From the NCBI GenBank assembly GCA_024278985.1, contig JAJRSC010000030.1:1-64000 (forward strand): 64,000 nt of DNA, given 5' to 3'. Origin of the DNA: an archaeon. GTDB lineage: Archaea; AGJL01; Methanococci; Methanococcales; Methanocaldococcaceae. Positions 1 to 9,247 of the stretch are shown one piece after another. Positions within the stretch are counted from its first letter, which is position 1, and each line of letters begins with the position of its first letter. The notes beneath the pieces were generated by a model. It did not search any database, was not told where the DNA came from, and was given only the letters and a program-made list of their open reading frames with translations. The translations under genes and the position numbers were made by a program.

Positions 1-253
1 AGCTAAAATCTTTTAAAAATCTCGATAATTCATTACATCCAAATATTTAAAATAATTAAAATACGCGACCCTTAGAAAATTGATAAAAATCCTTAAAATC
101 GAAAAATAACCGATTAAATTCCTCTAAACTAAAAATAAAAAGTTTTTAGCGTGATAAATGTTATCCAAATATAAAAAGGTATAAATATAATATTAAAAAA
201 TAATAAACTTTAAATATATCTCACTGTAATATTTTTATTCTATAGGGATAAAG
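1..253 (+). promoter_or_regulatory. Upstream region and promoter of the eha operon
   Basis: No gene is seen in this very AT-rich stretch. A good archaeal TATA box, TTTAAATA at 209-216 with a purine-rich BRE-like ATAAAC just before it, lies about 40 nt ahead of the ATG at 254, so transcription should start near 238. The decamer ATCCAAATAT occurs twice as a direct repeat (37-46 and 163-172), and a short inverted pair AATCG/CGATT lies near 98-115. These could be regulator sites but are short. The TATA call is inferred from sequence only. Confidence 0.5.
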
Positions 254-889
254 ATGTATGATAAATTGGAGATAATTGAAAGAGCAATATTGTTAAATCC
301 AAGGTATATTCAAGTTTTTAGAGAAAAGTTAAGAATTACCCAGTTAAAATTAGCTAAAGAGAGTGGTATTAGTCAATCTCATTTAAGTATGTTAGAAAAA
401 AACAAAAGAAAACCTACAAAGTTAATTGCAGCAGCAATAACTTACGGTTTATTAAAATGTTATTATGAAAGAGATAAGGATATTTATAAGCTTTTAGATA
501 CCCTATCATTATTAAAATTTGAGGATTCCCTAATTGAATTTATTTATGATATTATTAAGAACAATAATAAAAAATATATAAGGTATCTTGGAGAGAAAAA
601 ATATATTCTATTGACTAAGAAATCATTAATAGATGAATTAACAAATAGAATAAAAGTAATTGAATTAAAAAATATAGAGATTTCAAGAGGAAAAATTATT
701 GGCTATGGTAAATATTTTGATGAGAAAGATGTTAATATTGTTTTAGATTGTTCAGATATTAGAAGATTAGAAAAAAAATTCATGGAAAAATATAATAAAA
801 AAATAATAATTCAAGCATTTCCAAAAGATGAAGTACCTCCTATATACAACTATAATAATAATGATTGTTTAATTATCCATTGTTGGTGA
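254..889 (+). CDS. XRE-family HTH transcriptional regulator, probable eha regulator
   Basis: A 211-residue protein. Residues about 18-60 form a helix-turn-helix of the Cro/XRE type ([20 protein letters not shown]), as in small DNA-binding repressors. The remaining 150 residues are Lys/Ile/Asn-rich and I do not recognise a ligand domain. The ATG follows an AGGGAT ribosome binding site, and the stop lies 6 nt before ehaA, so it is the first gene of the hydrogenase operon and shares its promoter. That position suggests a local, possibly autoregulating, control protein for eha. Its target and effector are unknown. Confidence 0.8.
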   Translation: MYDKLEIIERAILLNPRYIQVFREKLRITQLKLAKESGISQSHLSMLEKNKRKPTKLIAAAITYGLLKCYYERDKDIYKLLDTLSLLKFEDSLIEFIYDIIKNNNKKYIRYLGEKKYILLTKKSLIDELTNRIKVIELKNIEISRGKIIGYGKYFDEKDVNIVLDCSDIRRLEKKFMEKYNKKIIIQAFPKDEVPPIYNYNNNDCLIIHCW

Positions 890-895
890 GCTATA

Positions 896-1138
896 ATGAT
901 GATGTTTGTTATATCCTCTCTTGTTTCTATGATTGTAGCATTTTTTTTAAGATTACCCTTATATCCAAAATCAAAATATTCATTTGAATCAACAGTTATT
1001 TTTCCAACACCTATTTTAGGAGCTGGAATTTATATAATATTTAAATATTTATTTTTTAATGGAATTGAAATTGCTATTTTTTCAGGAATTTTAGGAGGAT
1101 TATTTTCATATTATTCAAATAGAATTTTTGGGGAGTAA
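896..1138 (+). CDS. ehaA: Eha membrane-bound [NiFe] hydrogenase subunit EhaA
   Basis: An 80-residue hydrophobic protein with two to three predicted transmembrane segments. It occupies the first structural position in a cluster that follows the gene order of the methanogen energy-converting hydrogenase A (Eha) operon. Three ATGs in a row (896, 899, 902) follow the GGTGAG site; I take the first. The assignment rests on order and hydrophobic profile, because the small Eha membrane subunits have little sequence signature. It is expected to be an accessory membrane subunit without a redox centre. Confidence 0.8.
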   Translation: MMMFVISSLVSMIVAFFLRLPLYPKSKYSFESTVIFPTPILGAGIYIIFKYLFFNGIEIAIFSGILGGLFSYYSNRIFGE

Positions 1139-1141
1139 AAT

Positions 1142-1618
1142 ATGGAAATATTAAATATTCTTATATGTTGGGTTATTTGTTGGTTAAATTTTGTTATTAT
1201 TGATACATTTTTTGGCTTACCAGAAAAACCAGGGGTTAGAGGGGCTAAAGTTATAGGTGAAAAAATAAAAAAAATTGGTGGAGATTTAAATGGAGGTTAC
1301 TTTATGGGAAATATTGTTTGTTCTCCAGATGCTTCTGCTGGAACTCTATTAGCTTCAATTATGTATTATTTAATGGGAGTTGATGGAGGAATATTAGCAA
1401 GTTTTTTTGTTTGGATAGGGAATAGGTTATGTGCTGACCCAGGATATGCAGGAACTTTAGGAGCATTATCAATAACCTTAATTATTTATCTTTTATCACC
1501 TTTTATATCCCCAAAGTACTTTATTGTTGGGATGGTTTTAGCAATATTTACAATTCAAGGGTTTGAACATAGATATGCCTCTAAACTTTTAGGAGAAATA
1601 TACAGGAGGTTGTTATGA
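1142..1618 (+). CDS. ehaB: Eha hydrogenase subunit EhaB
   Basis: A 158-residue integral membrane protein with about four hydrophobic segments and a polar loop around residues 25-60 containing [20 protein letters not shown] and a Gly-rich [12 protein letters not shown] stretch. It lies 3 nt after ehaA and its stop overlaps the ehaC start by 4 nt, indicating translational coupling. It is identified as EhaB by order and by this conserved loop. Its exact role in the hydrogenase is unknown; it has no cofactor-binding motifs. Confidence 0.82.
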   Translation: MEILNILICWVICWLNFVIIDTFFGLPEKPGVRGAKVIGEKIKKIGGDLNGGYFMGNIVCSPDASAGTLLASIMYYLMGVDGGILASFFVWIGNRLCADPGYAGTLGALSITLIIYLLSPFISPKYFIVGMVLAIFTIQGFEHRYASKLLGEIYRRLL

Positions 1619-1857
1619 TAAATGAAATTCTTGGAGGGATTGCAGTATTAATGATTATAAGAATTTTTTTAGAGAGGAGTAGGGCAAGAAAGTTGGTTTA
1701 TTTATGCTGTTTAAATTTTGCCTTTTCAGCCTTAATTGCTTTATATGTAAAATATCCTGCTGGGGGGATATTAGCAATTGTTTATTTTATCTTTTCAACA
1801 ATAACATCAAATGCTATAGCAAGTAGTTTAGAAAAGATATATGAATTAGAGGGTTAG
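1615..1857 (+). CDS. ehaC: Eha hydrogenase subunit EhaC
   Basis: An 80-residue membrane protein with two to three hydrophobic helices, overlapping ehaB by ATGA. The position and length match EhaC. It ends with a TAG codon (1855-1857), which shows that TAG works as an ordinary stop in this operon. That matters for the neighbouring ehaD, which has TAG as its second codon. Confidence 0.8.
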   Translation: MINEILGGIAVLMIIRIFLERSRARKLVYLCCLNFAFSALIALYVKYPAGGILAIVYFIFSTITSNAIASSLEKIYELEG

Positions 1858-1858
1858 A

Positions 1859-2098
1859 ATGTAGATAATTTTGTTAGTATCTGTCCTCTGTTGTATTCTT
1901 GGAGGAATTGGAGTAATACTTCATACAAATGTTATAAATAAATTAATAATGTTGTCCTTAATGGAAACAGGAATTATTGGATTTATTGCCTATTACTATT
2001 ATTTAGATGTAGCAATTTTAATGGCTATTTGTAGCCCAATATCCAATATTATTATCTTATTAGGATACATAAAATATTTAGAACTAAAAAAAGGTTAG
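1859..2098 (+). CDS. ehaD: Eha hydrogenase subunit EhaD, with TAG at codon 2
   Basis: A small membrane protein, about 79 codons, with three hydrophobic stretches including KLIMLSLMETGIIGFIAYYY, which resembles NuoK/MrpC-like antiporter-type subunits. The expected start is the ATG at 1859, 1 nt after ehaC and preceded by GAGGGT, but the next codon is TAG (1862-1864), followed by ATA ATT TTG in frame. Translation could restart at TTG 1871, losing only four residues, though no ribosome binding site precedes it. I think codon 2 was once GAG (Glu). The rest of the frame is intact. Confidence 0.72.
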
Positions 2099-2101
2099 AT
2101 T

Positions 2102-2341
2102 ATGATTTCTTTATATGTTGGGTTAATTTTATTGTTAATTGGATGTATTGGGGCATTATTTGGTCCTAAGGTAGATAATATAATGATTAGGTTATTGAAT
2201 ATAGAGGTTTCAGCTGTTGGAGTTATGTTAATATTTCTAAGTTTTGATGAAACTTTAGCATTAATGACTTACATAGCAATAAATGCTCCTCTAACATATG
2301 TTCTTGTTAGAACTATTATTAAATTGGAGGGTAAAAAATGA
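2102..2341 (+). CDS. ehaE: Eha hydrogenase subunit EhaE
   Basis: A 79-residue membrane protein with about three transmembrane segments, a polar GPKVDN loop and the segment [20 protein letters not shown]. It starts 3 nt after ehaD and overlaps ehaF by ATGA. With EhaD it looks like the small MrpB/C-like helices of group 4 hydrogenases. Assignment is by order and length. Confidence 0.8.
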   Translation: MISLYVGLILLLIGCIGALFGPKVDNIMIRLLNIEVSAVGVMLIFLSFDETLALMTYIAINAPLTYVLVRTIIKLEGKK

Positions 2342-2775
2342 TTGGAAAAATTTGGAATTACTTATCAAAACCAGAACTTGTTCCAAGATTATTTGCCATA
2401 ACTTTGGCAATTGTTTTTATTTTTGGATTATTTTGGCCTATATATAAAGATAATAATCAACTCTATCCTAAACCAGAGTATCATTCTCAAGCATTAAAAA
2501 CTCCACTGGCTCCTTATGATAGAAGTATTGTAAAAGCTCAATATCCTCAATATCTTCCAGATCTTGGAAAAATAACCTCTTATTTAACTCCAATAGCTAT
2601 ATTTATTAAAGATAGGACTTTATTCTTTGGAACCACTATAGTCTCAACACCTGGAGGAATATTGGATGAAATTCTCTACTATACTAGAGGAATGGATACT
2701 GTGTTAGAGAGTTCTATACTTTTAGTAGCTTTTATAATATTCACATGGTTGTATTGGAATAGGGAGAGGGATTGA
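2338..2775 (+). CDS. ehaF: Eha hydrogenase subunit EhaF
   Basis: A 145-residue protein with a membrane helix near residues 18-36, a polar extracytoplasmic middle section of about 70 residues rich in Pro and Tyr, and a second helix near the C-terminus ending in Arg/Glu/Arg/Asp. This two-helix layout, like the MbxF/MrpE-side subunits, and the position fit EhaF. It overlaps ehaE and is followed directly by ehaG. Confidence 0.8.
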   Translation: MIGKIWNYLSKPELVPRLFAITLAIVFIFGLFWPIYKDNNQLYPKPEYHSQALKTPLAPYDRSIVKAQYPQYLPDLGKITSYLTPIAIFIKDRTLFFGTTIVSTPGGILDEILYYTRGMDTVLESSILLVAFIIFTWLYWNRERD

Positions 2776-2777
2776 GT

Positions 2778-3386
2778 ATGTTCTATGAAACTGTTATTAT
2801 AAGTTTTATTGTTGGAATTTTATCTCTATTTGCTATAGGTGTTCAAAAAAATAATTTACATGCTTTAATATTAACTGATTTGTTGGAATGTTCTTTATTA
2901 TGTATTATTGCAGCTGTAGGGACAGATTTAGCAGAAGCTTTAATATTACCAGGATTAGTTGTAAGTATGGCAGAAATTTTAGCTATTGCTGAGGTTTTGG
3001 TTGTAAGAGAAAAAGTTAGAGGGAAGAAGTTAAATGACTTTAAAATAAACTTTGATTTAGAAATTTTAAGGACCTCTCCACTATTTATATCTATAATATT
3101 AGTTATTTATGGTGCAATATTATCAGGATTTACTGGTGGGGCAGTTATTGCATCTGGTTTATTATATTACTTCTTCTGTAAGAGAGTTTTAGGGGAGAAT
3201 ATTATAAATAGAGTTAAATGGGTTGGTATTTGTGGATTTTCAGGAATTGCTTGGAGTTTATGGATTGTTGGATTTTTAGGTTTCTATTTATTTCCTAAGT
3301 ACTGGTTAGTTTTCCTACTATTTGCAGGCTTAGGGTTAGTAATTAAAGTATGCTCTAAACTTGGATTGTTGGGGATGGCAGAATGA
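2778..3386 (+). CDS. ehaG: Eha hydrogenase subunit EhaG
   Basis: A 202-residue polytopic membrane protein, about six helices, beginning [14 protein letters not shown]. An upstream in-frame TTG (2772) exists but the ATG at 2778 lies at the right distance from GGGAGAGG, so I use it. The motif [20 protein letters not shown] resembles the MnhC/NuoK-like fold. It overlaps ehaH by ATGA. Confidence 0.8.
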   Translation: MFYETVIISFIVGILSLFAIGVQKNNLHALILTDLLECSLLCIIAAVGTDLAEALILPGLVVSMAEILAIAEVLVVREKVRGKKLNDFKINFDLEILRTSPLFISIILVIYGAILSGFTGGAVIASGLLYYFFCKRVLGENIINRVKWVGICGFSGIAWSLWIVGFLGFYLFPKYWLVFLLFAGLGLVIKVCSKLGLLGMAE

Positions 3387-4027
3387 TAGATGGGGGAATA
3401 TTTGGAATAGTTCCATTTGGAGATATAATATTTAAATACTCAATGTTTTCAACTATAGGGTTTGTTATAGCAATTACCTTTACAATATTAGTTTATTTAA
3501 CAAAGCCAGAAAAACAGTTAGAAGCCCAAAAATTTGGAGAAGATAAATTAATAGATATTCCATTACATGAGTTAAAAAATAGGAGATATATGGCAATAGT
3601 TTGTGGAATAGCAACTGCTGGAGCCATGCTAACACAAGATATTTTTGATTTTGCATTATTCTTAACTTTAGTAGGAATAGCAAATATTGGAATAGTTTCA
3701 GCAGTTAAAAGGGAACATGTTTTAAATGCTTCATTTCAGTATGGATTAACTTCTATTATAGCAACTTTACCATTATTTGGAGCATCAGCATTAATTTTAG
3801 CAAAAACAGGAACTTTATCAATATTGGAGTTACATCATTTAAATAAAAATTTATTATTTGAGAAAATCCTTTATGGCTTAGGAATGGCAGGGGAGACTGG
3901 AGTAGCTCCATATTATGCAGCTAAGGCAGAGATGTTTAGGGCTCCAGGAAGTCCATATATTTTAATGATACATCTTTCTTCATTGTTGTTAATTGTTAGA
4001 ACTGTTGAGATTTTATTAACAATATAA
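3383..4027 (+). CDS. ehaH: Eha hydrogenase subunit EhaH (antiporter-like membrane subunit)
   Basis: A 214-residue polytopic membrane protein with about six helices. Segments such as [26 protein letters not shown] and the polar [26 protein letters not shown] loop are typical of the larger Eha/Ehb membrane subunits thought to take part in ion translocation. It overlaps ehaG and is followed after 14 nt by ehaI. The ion transported (H+ or Na+) cannot be told from the sequence. Confidence 0.8.
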   Translation: MIDGGIFGIVPFGDIIFKYSMFSTIGFVIAITFTILVYLTKPEKQLEAQKFGEDKLIDIPLHELKNRRYMAIVCGIATAGAMLTQDIFDFALFLTLVGIANIGIVSAVKREHVLNASFQYGLTSIIATLPLFGASALILAKTGTLSILELHHLNKNLLFEKILYGLGMAGETGVAPYYAAKAEMFRAPGSPYILMIHLSSLLLIVRTVEILLTI

Positions 4028-4041
4028 AATAGGAGATAATT

Positions 4042-4242
4042 ATGGACATTGAAAAAAAAGTAGGAATAGTTTGTTTAATTATTGGGATGCTATCATTTAT
4101 TCTAATGTTTATAACTAATGGATTAATTAGTTATTTATTTTATATTCTCTTTGTTCCAAATATTTTATATGGAGTAGGAATATTCATAGTCCCTAAAACA
4201 AGAAGGAAAAAATTAGGAAAGATACCATTCAGGGGGTATTAG
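4042..4242 (+). CDS. ehaI: Eha hydrogenase subunit EhaI
   Basis: A 66-residue protein with two transmembrane helices and a basic C-terminal tail (KTRRKKLGKIPFRGY) that should face the cytoplasm by the positive-inside rule. The start is ATG after GGAGATAATT. It is EhaI by position; no catalytic features are visible. Confidence 0.78.
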   Translation: MDIEKKVGIVCLIIGMLSFILMFITNGLISYLFYILFVPNILYGVGIFIVPKTRRKKLGKIPFRGY

Positions 4243-4243
4243 T

Positions 4244-5113
4244 ATGGATTTTAATGAATTTTTTTATCTAATAAATTTAACAGTATATGCATTTCTTATT
4301 GGTTCTTTACTTTTAGGATTACATAGGAAAATAATGGCCAAAATTCAACTTAGACCAGGTCCTCCAATAATTCAGTATTTACTCCATACATTAAAATTTT
4401 ACTTTAAAGAGATAACTTTTCCAATTACAGCTGGGAATCCATTATATATATTTATGCCTATACTTCAGATTATTGTATGGCTTTCAGCTTTAATATTGGC
4501 TGTTAAATTAGAAAGTTCTTTATTAATTATTATTGGGTTATATGTTCTTCAAAAGATTGTTGAACATGGTTGTGGATTATCTTCTGGTTCTCCTTATGGA
4601 AAGTTAGGAGGGGTTAGAAGTGTATTTTCAGCTGCAGCTGAAATACCATTATTTGCAGTAGTTTCTACTGTTTATATAGTAACAAACTCATTAATAATTT
4701 CTGATATTGTTAGTTATCAACAAATTCATGGACCTCTTATTTTGAAATTACCAATATCAGCATTTGCCTTTTTTATTCTCTTAGTTTCAAAAGCTCCAAA
4801 TAGTCCATTTGGAATAGTAAAAGGAAAAGATATAGTTTCTGGATATTTAACAGAGCATTTTGGTTTATTGGCAGGATTAATATATATAGGAGATGCAATT
4901 GCCTATTTTGTATTATTATGGTTATTTATTGCTATATTCTTAGGAATATCCAATATTTTTTTAGCATTGCCATTTATGATATTAATAACTTTTATTATAT
5001 CAATAATTAATGGCCTTACTCCACTATTAGCCCCTCATCATTCTGTTATGCTACAAATAACTATTGCTATAGTTGTCCTCTTAGATTTACTCCATAGGGT
5101 GATATTCTTATGA
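4244..5113 (+). CDS. ehaJ: Eha hydrogenase membrane anchor subunit EhaJ (NuoH/HycD-like)
   Basis: A 289-residue protein with about eight transmembrane helices. The N-terminal loop HRKIMAKIQLRPGPPIIQYL matches the conserved quinone-loop-like signature (R.QxRxGP) of the NuoH/complex I subunit 1 family, which docks the hydrogenase module and starts the ion-translocating path. A second conserved loop, ERGCG-like EHGCGLSSGSPYGKLGG, follows. It is the best-recognised membrane subunit of the operon and overlaps ehaK by ATGA. Confidence 0.9.
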   Translation: MDFNEFFYLINLTVYAFLIGSLLLGLHRKIMAKIQLRPGPPIIQYLLHTLKFYFKEITFPITAGNPLYIFMPILQIIVWLSALILAVKLESSLLIIIGLYVLQKIVEHGCGLSSGSPYGKLGGVRSVFSAAAEIPLFAVVSTVYIVTNSLIISDIVSYQQIHGPLILKLPISAFAFFILLVSKAPNSPFGIVKGKDIVSGYLTEHFGLLAGLIYIGDAIAYFVLLWLFIAIFLGISNIFLALPFMILITFIISIINGLTPLLAPHHSVMLQITIAIVVLLDLLHRVIFL

Positions 5114-5349
5114 ATAAATATATAAATTATATATTAATTGTTTGTTTTGTAGCAATTATCTACACATTATTAATAAATTTTTTACAAAAACCAATAGTAC
5201 TGGCAATATTATCATTTATAATATTAACAATCTTGGCATACTTACTAAACTTTGAACATTTTGCAAAGAAATATAAACAAATAGAAGGAATTTGTGCATT
5301 TTTTGTATTAATTATTTTTGCTTATGCCTTATATTACTTATTTAGGTGA
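5110..5349 (+). CDS. ehaK: Eha hydrogenase subunit EhaK
   Basis: A 79-residue, two- to three-helix membrane protein overlapping ehaJ by 4 nt and ending 4 nt before the ehaL ATG. Assigned by order. Its central [17 protein letters not shown] loop is the only polar part. Confidence 0.78.
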   Translation: MNKYINYILIVCFVAIIYTLLINFLQKPIVLAILSFIILTILAYLLNFEHFAKKYKQIEGICAFFVLIIFAYALYYLFR

Positions 5350-5353
5350 AAGA

Positions 5354-5647
5354 ATGGACTTATTTTATTTTAATTTAACAATTATATCATTTATATTTGG
5401 TAATTTTGTTGGATTGGAGTATAGTTATAGATATCCACCATATCATGAGAAAAGAATTGATAAATTTGCTTTAATATCATCAATTTTAGGAGGATTTCTA
5501 TTATTAACTCCTTTATATATTATAGGAGCATTTTTTATTGGTTTTCCTTTAGGAATGAGGTCAGGATATGGTAGAATTGAATTTCTTATTGGACTTTCTA
5601 TTTTTGTTATTTTATACTTAATTAGGTGGTGGTATGTTACCGGATAA
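5354..5647 (+). CDS. ehaL: Eha hydrogenase subunit EhaL
   Basis: A 97-residue membrane protein starting [13 protein letters not shown], with about three helices and a polar loop [14 protein letters not shown]. The frame is open further upstream to 5318, but the ATG at 5354 follows GGTGAAAGA and the upstream part only overlaps ehaK, so 5354 is preferred. The C-terminus overlaps the ehaM start by 14 nt, an unusually long overlap in this operon. Confidence 0.78.
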   Translation: MDLFYFNLTIISFIFGNFVGLEYSYRYPPYHEKRIDKFALISSILGGFLLLTPLYIIGAFFIGFPLGMRSGYGRIEFLIGLSIFVILYLIRWWYVTG

Positions 5648-6038
5648 AGAATATCTTAAAAATTCTCTTCAACAGAAAAGAAACATTATCTTAGATAACA
5701 GATATTTAATGGACTATGTATTTATTCCTATATCCAAAAAATTAGAGATTGATGTTAATGAATTAATAGATATATTTCTTAAACATTATGATGAAGCTGA
5801 TTTATATGAACTAACTGCTTATGTAGAACAGGCAAGAATGGCATGTTTAGGAAGAAAGGTAGATATTGATTTAGGTCTTTGTTGGTTAGCAGATTTTTTA
5901 AAATTGATTAGTAGGAAAGAAGCAGACCAAATAAGAAAGGAAGTAGTTGAATTACATTTACTATATAAAAAACCCTATAAAGAGGCCTTAAAAATAGGAA
6001 AAGAAAAATTAAAAAGTTTATTGGTGAATAAAAAATGA
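5634..6038 (+). CDS. ehaM: Eha hydrogenase soluble subunit EhaM
   Basis: A 134-residue, soluble, largely helical protein ([16 protein letters not shown]), the first non-membrane subunit of the operon. It has no transmembrane helices and no Fe-S motif, with one Cys near residue 68 and one near 84. It sits between the membrane block and the catalytic small subunit, as EhaM does. It overlaps ehaN by ATGA. Function unknown beyond being part of Eha. Confidence 0.8.
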   Translation: MLPDKEYLKNSLQQKRNIILDNRYLMDYVFIPISKKLEIDVNELIDIFLKHYDEADLYELTAYVEQARMACLGRKVDIDLGLCWLADFLKLISRKEADQIRKEVVELHLLYKKPYKEALKIGKEKLKSLLVNKK

Positions 6039-6469
6039 TTAAAAAATTTGTTAGGAAAAGAAGTATTCATTTATGTGTTGTTAATACTGGGGGTTGTAAT
6101 GGTTGTGATGTTGAAATTGTTTCCTGCTTAGCTCCAAGATATGATATAGAGCAGTATGGAATTTATGTTCATAACAATCCAAGAGAGGCAGATATCTTAG
6201 TTATTTCTGGTCCTACAACACTACCGTGGATAGACAGGGTTAAAGAGCTATATGAAAAAGTTCCAGAGCCAAAAATAGTTGTTGCAGTTGGAGCTTGTGC
6301 ATTAAGTGGAGGGATATTTAAGGAGGGGCATGTTTTGGGAGGTATTGAAAAAATAATTCCTGTAGATGTCAAAATTCCAGGATGTCCTCCAAGACCCTCT
6401 GAGATTATTGAAGGAATTTTAAAATCTGTTCATTTATTAGCAGAAAAAGAGAAAAGGCTGAAAAAATGA
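6035..6469 (+). CDS. ehaN: Eha hydrogenase small subunit EhaN
   Basis: A 144-residue protein of the [NiFe]-hydrogenase small subunit/NuoB family. The proximal [4Fe-4S] ligands are visible as [11 protein letters not shown] (CxxC) near residue 22, a later GACALSGG Cys and [10 protein letters not shown]. It should pass electrons from the EhaO active site to the polyferredoxins. The short length without the medial and distal clusters is normal for group 4 energy-converting hydrogenases. It overlaps both neighbours by 4 nt. Confidence 0.92.
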   Translation: MIKKFVRKRSIHLCVVNTGGCNGCDVEIVSCLAPRYDIEQYGIYVHNNPREADILVISGPTTLPWIDRVKELYEKVPEPKIVVAVGACALSGGIFKEGHVLGGIEKIIPVDVKIPGCPPRPSEIIEGILKSVHLLAEKEKRLKK

Positions 6470-7587
6470 CTACTGTCCCAATAGGACCAATACATCCAAT
6501 ATTTAAAGAACCATTAAGGATAAAATTAGTTTTAGATGGTGAGAGACCAATAGATGCAGAAATAGAAATGGGATATGTTCATAGAGGGATAGAGAAAATT
6601 ATGGAAGGAAAACATGTTCATAAGGGGCTATATTTAGCAGAGAGAGTTTGTGGTATTTGTTCATATGTTCAATCATTTACATTTATTGAATGTGTAGAAA
6701 AAATTTCTAAAATAGAAATTCCTGAAAAAGCAAAATATCTAAGAATATTAACATGTGAGTTGGAGAGAATACATAGTCATCTTTTAATTATTGCAATGTA
6801 TTGCCTTTCAATAGAACATGAAACATTAGGAATGTGGATTTTAAATTCTAGAGAAAGAATAATGGATTTATTGGAAATGATTACAGGAAATAGAATAAAT
6901 ACTGGATATAATATTTTAGGGGGAGTTAGAAAAGATATTGACAAAGAAATGATAACTAAAATTTACAATGTTTTGGATAAATTTGAAGATGAAATAAAAA
7001 CAATAAGAGAAGCATTTGAAACAGCTCCATTAGTAAAATTAAGAAGCAGAGATATTGGAATCTTAAAATATTTTGACATAATGAAAACAAGAGCTGTAGG
7101 ACCTGTAGCAAGAGCTTCAGGATTGGAGAATAGTGATGTAAGATTAAGATACAAATATTATAAAGAATTAAAAACCTATAAACCAGTTAGTAGAAAAGAA
7201 GGAGATAATTTTGCAAGAAATATAGTTAGATTTGATGAGATAGAGATTTGTATAAAAATGATTAGGGAAGTTTTAGAACTCTATCAAGAAGTTGGAGGGC
7301 CAATAAGAGAAAAATGTGAAATTAAAGGAGGAGAAGGAGAAAATAGATTTGAAGCTCATAGGGGAGAACTTACATATAAAATGGAATTAACTAATCATGG
7401 ATTTATTAAGAGAATTATGATTAGAACTCCAACAACTATGAATTTAGCAGCATATAGATATATGCTAAAAACATGTCCAACAGTTGCAGATGCTGTTGCT
7501 ACATATGTATCTATTGACCCCTGTATTTCCTGTACTGAAAAAACTTTGTATATTGTTGAAGATGGAAAAATTAAATATATTTGGTGA
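6466..7587 (+). CDS. ehaO: Eha hydrogenase large subunit EhaO, NiFe catalytic subunit
   Basis: A 373-residue protein of the group 4 [NiFe]-hydrogenase large subunit/NuoD family. Both nickel-ligand motifs are present: [12 protein letters not shown] (RxCGxC) near residue 62 and DPCISCTEK (DPCxxC) near the C-terminus. It catalyses H2 oxidation or evolution on the cytoplasmic side. After DPCxxC only about 17 residues remain; group 4 enzymes often lack the cleaved C-terminal peptide of other hydrogenases. It overlaps ehaN by ATGA. Confidence 0.93.
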   Translation: MTTVPIGPIHPIFKEPLRIKLVLDGERPIDAEIEMGYVHRGIEKIMEGKHVHKGLYLAERVCGICSYVQSFTFIECVEKISKIEIPEKAKYLRILTCELERIHSHLLIIAMYCLSIEHETLGMWILNSRERIMDLLEMITGNRINTGYNILGGVRKDIDKEMITKIYNVLDKFEDEIKTIREAFETAPLVKLRSRDIGILKYFDIMKTRAVGPVARASGLENSDVRLRYKYYKELKTYKPVSRKEGDNFARNIVRFDEIEICIKMIREVLELYQEVGGPIREKCEIKGGEGENRFEAHRGELTYKMELTNHGFIKRIMIRTPTTMNLAAYRYMLKTCPTVADAVATYVSIDPCISCTEKTLYIVEDGKIKYIW

Positions 7588-7592
7588 ATTTT

Positions 7593-8789
7593 ATGGCATC
7601 TCCACTTTGGTATCTTTATATTATTAAAGAAAAGATAAAAAATATTATTGACGCTAAACCTAATAAATCTTCATACATTCCACCAGATAGATATAGAAAA
7701 GTACCTCCAATACTTAAATACCCAAAAAAATGTATATCTTGTGAAGCATGTAAAGAGAGTTGTCCAGCATTTGCTATAGAAATGTACTATAATAATGAAT
7801 ATAAAAAGAACTTACCCAATATAGATGTTGATTCATGTATTTCCTGTGCTAATTGTGTTGAGGCCTGTCCAACAGGAGTTTTAGAGATAGATAAACATAG
7901 ATTAGAAACAGAGGGCTTATTTTTTTATATTCCTAAGTCTCACACTTTAATGATAGATGGAGAGAAATGTGTTCTTTGTGGGCAATGTAAGGAAGTATGC
8001 CCTATAGATATAATAATTGAAAAGCCAGATACATATTTTATTGAAGTTTCTAAATGTATATCATGTAAAGAATGTTATAAAACTTGTCCTGTAGGGGCAA
8101 TAATAATATTAGATGAAAAAACTCATAAAGAAAAAATTAATAGATTTTTTGAATTAAAATTAAAAAAATCCTTTGGAGAATTAGATATCTCAGAAAAAAT
8201 AAACAAGATTCCACATATTTCTAAATATATATGTATAAAATGTGGAAATTGTAAAGAAATATGTCCTGGAGAGATTGATTTAAATAATTACAAAGTTGTT
8301 AATTGTTTATATTGTGGGTATTGTTTAGAAGTTTGTCCCACAGGAGCTATAAGAACAGAGGTTAAAATTGAGGCAAAAAATAAAGAAGAAACCTATTATA
8401 TTAATGAAGACCAATGTATTGGATGTAGAATTTGTTATAAAGTCTGTAAAGTTAATGCAATAGAGATTAGTAAAGAGATTAAAATACCGTATATTATTCC
8501 AGATAAATGTGTAACTTGTGGATTATGTGCTAAAAAATGTCCTGTTGATGCTATAACTAAGGTTAAAAAAGAAGTTGCTGAGAAAACAGTTAAGAAGAGA
8601 ATTATTGAAAATAAAATTATTGAAATTATTGAAAATGACATTAAAGAATACACCAAAAAATATGGGTTAGTTAAGGATTATTTAGAAAATATTTTAAAGA
8701 ATAAGATTTTAGAAGAATTAAAAAAATATGTTATGGAGGAAACTAAAAAAATAATGGGGGAGAATGGGGATAAAAGAAAAAATAACTGA
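7593..8789 (+). CDS. ehaP: Eha polyferredoxin EhaP (eight cluster motifs)
   Basis: A 398-residue polyferredoxin. Eight CxxCxxCxxxC motifs can be read, from CISCEACKESCP near the N-terminus to CVTCGLCAKKCP near residue 310, so it may hold up to eight [4Fe-4S] clusters. The last 85 residues are a charged, helical Lys/Glu/Ile-rich tail with no cysteine. The ATG at 7593 is preferred over the in-frame TTG at 7581, which lies inside ehaO, because GGTG precedes it correctly. It should link EhaN to the electron acceptor. Confidence 0.9.
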   Translation: MASPLWYLYIIKEKIKNIIDAKPNKSSYIPPDRYRKVPPILKYPKKCISCEACKESCPAFAIEMYYNNEYKKNLPNIDVDSCISCANCVEACPTGVLEIDKHRLETEGLFFYIPKSHTLMIDGEKCVLCGQCKEVCPIDIIIEKPDTYFIEVSKCISCKECYKTCPVGAIIILDEKTHKEKINRFFELKLKKSFGELDISEKINKIPHISKYICIKCGNCKEICPGEIDLNNYKVVNCLYCGYCLEVCPTGAIRTEVKIEAKNKEETYYINEDQCIGCRICYKVCKVNAIEISKEIKIPYIIPDKCVTCGLCAKKCPVDAITKVKKEVAEKTVKKRIIENKIIEIIENDIKEYTKKYGLVKDYLENILKNKILEELKKYVMEETKKIMGENGDKRKNN

Positions 8790-9240
8790 AATATTAAATT
8801 TAAAAGATAACATATCATACAAATTTAATATTAAAAAGAATATTGAGTATATTGAAGTTACTGATGATTGTATAGGTTGTGGATTGTGTAAAGAAGTATG
8901 TCCTGTTAATGCAATATTTGGAAATGTTGTTGTTAAAATAGATAAAGAAAAATGTGTTATATGTGGAAAATGTGTAAAAGTTTGTCCAGTTGATGCTATA
9001 GTTTTAATAAGAGTTCATGGAGAAATAACTGACAATTTAAAAATTAAAGTTTTAAAAGATTTTAAAAATATAAATGTTAAAAAAAACTTATGTATTGGCT
9101 GCTTAATATGTCTTAAAAATTGTCCTTTTAAAGCAATATATAAAGAGAATGATGAAAAAATAAATATAAATAAAAATTTATGTACTTTATGTGGATTATG
9201 TAGCAGAATCTGCCCAATAAAAGCAATAATTTTAGAGTAG
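8764..9240 (+). CDS. ehaQ: Eha polyferredoxin EhaQ (four cluster motifs)
   Basis: A 158-residue ferredoxin with four CxxCxxCxxxC motifs in two pairs (CIGCGLCKEVCP, CVICGKCVKVCP, CIGCLICLKNCP, CTLCGLCSRICP). Its start overlaps the ehaP end by 26 nt in another frame. Together EhaP and EhaQ could carry twelve [4Fe-4S] clusters. It is the last eha gene here; rnp3 follows after 7 nt, and no ehaR-ehaT genes are present at this place. Confidence 0.88.
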   Translation: MGIKEKITEILNLKDNISYKFNIKKNIEYIEVTDDCIGCGLCKEVCPVNAIFGNVVVKIDKEKCVICGKCVKVCPVDAIVLIRVHGEITDNLKIKVLKDFKNINVKKNLCIGCLICLKNCPFKAIYKENDEKININKNLCTLCGLCSRICPIKAIILE

Positions 9241-9247
9241 AGAAAAT

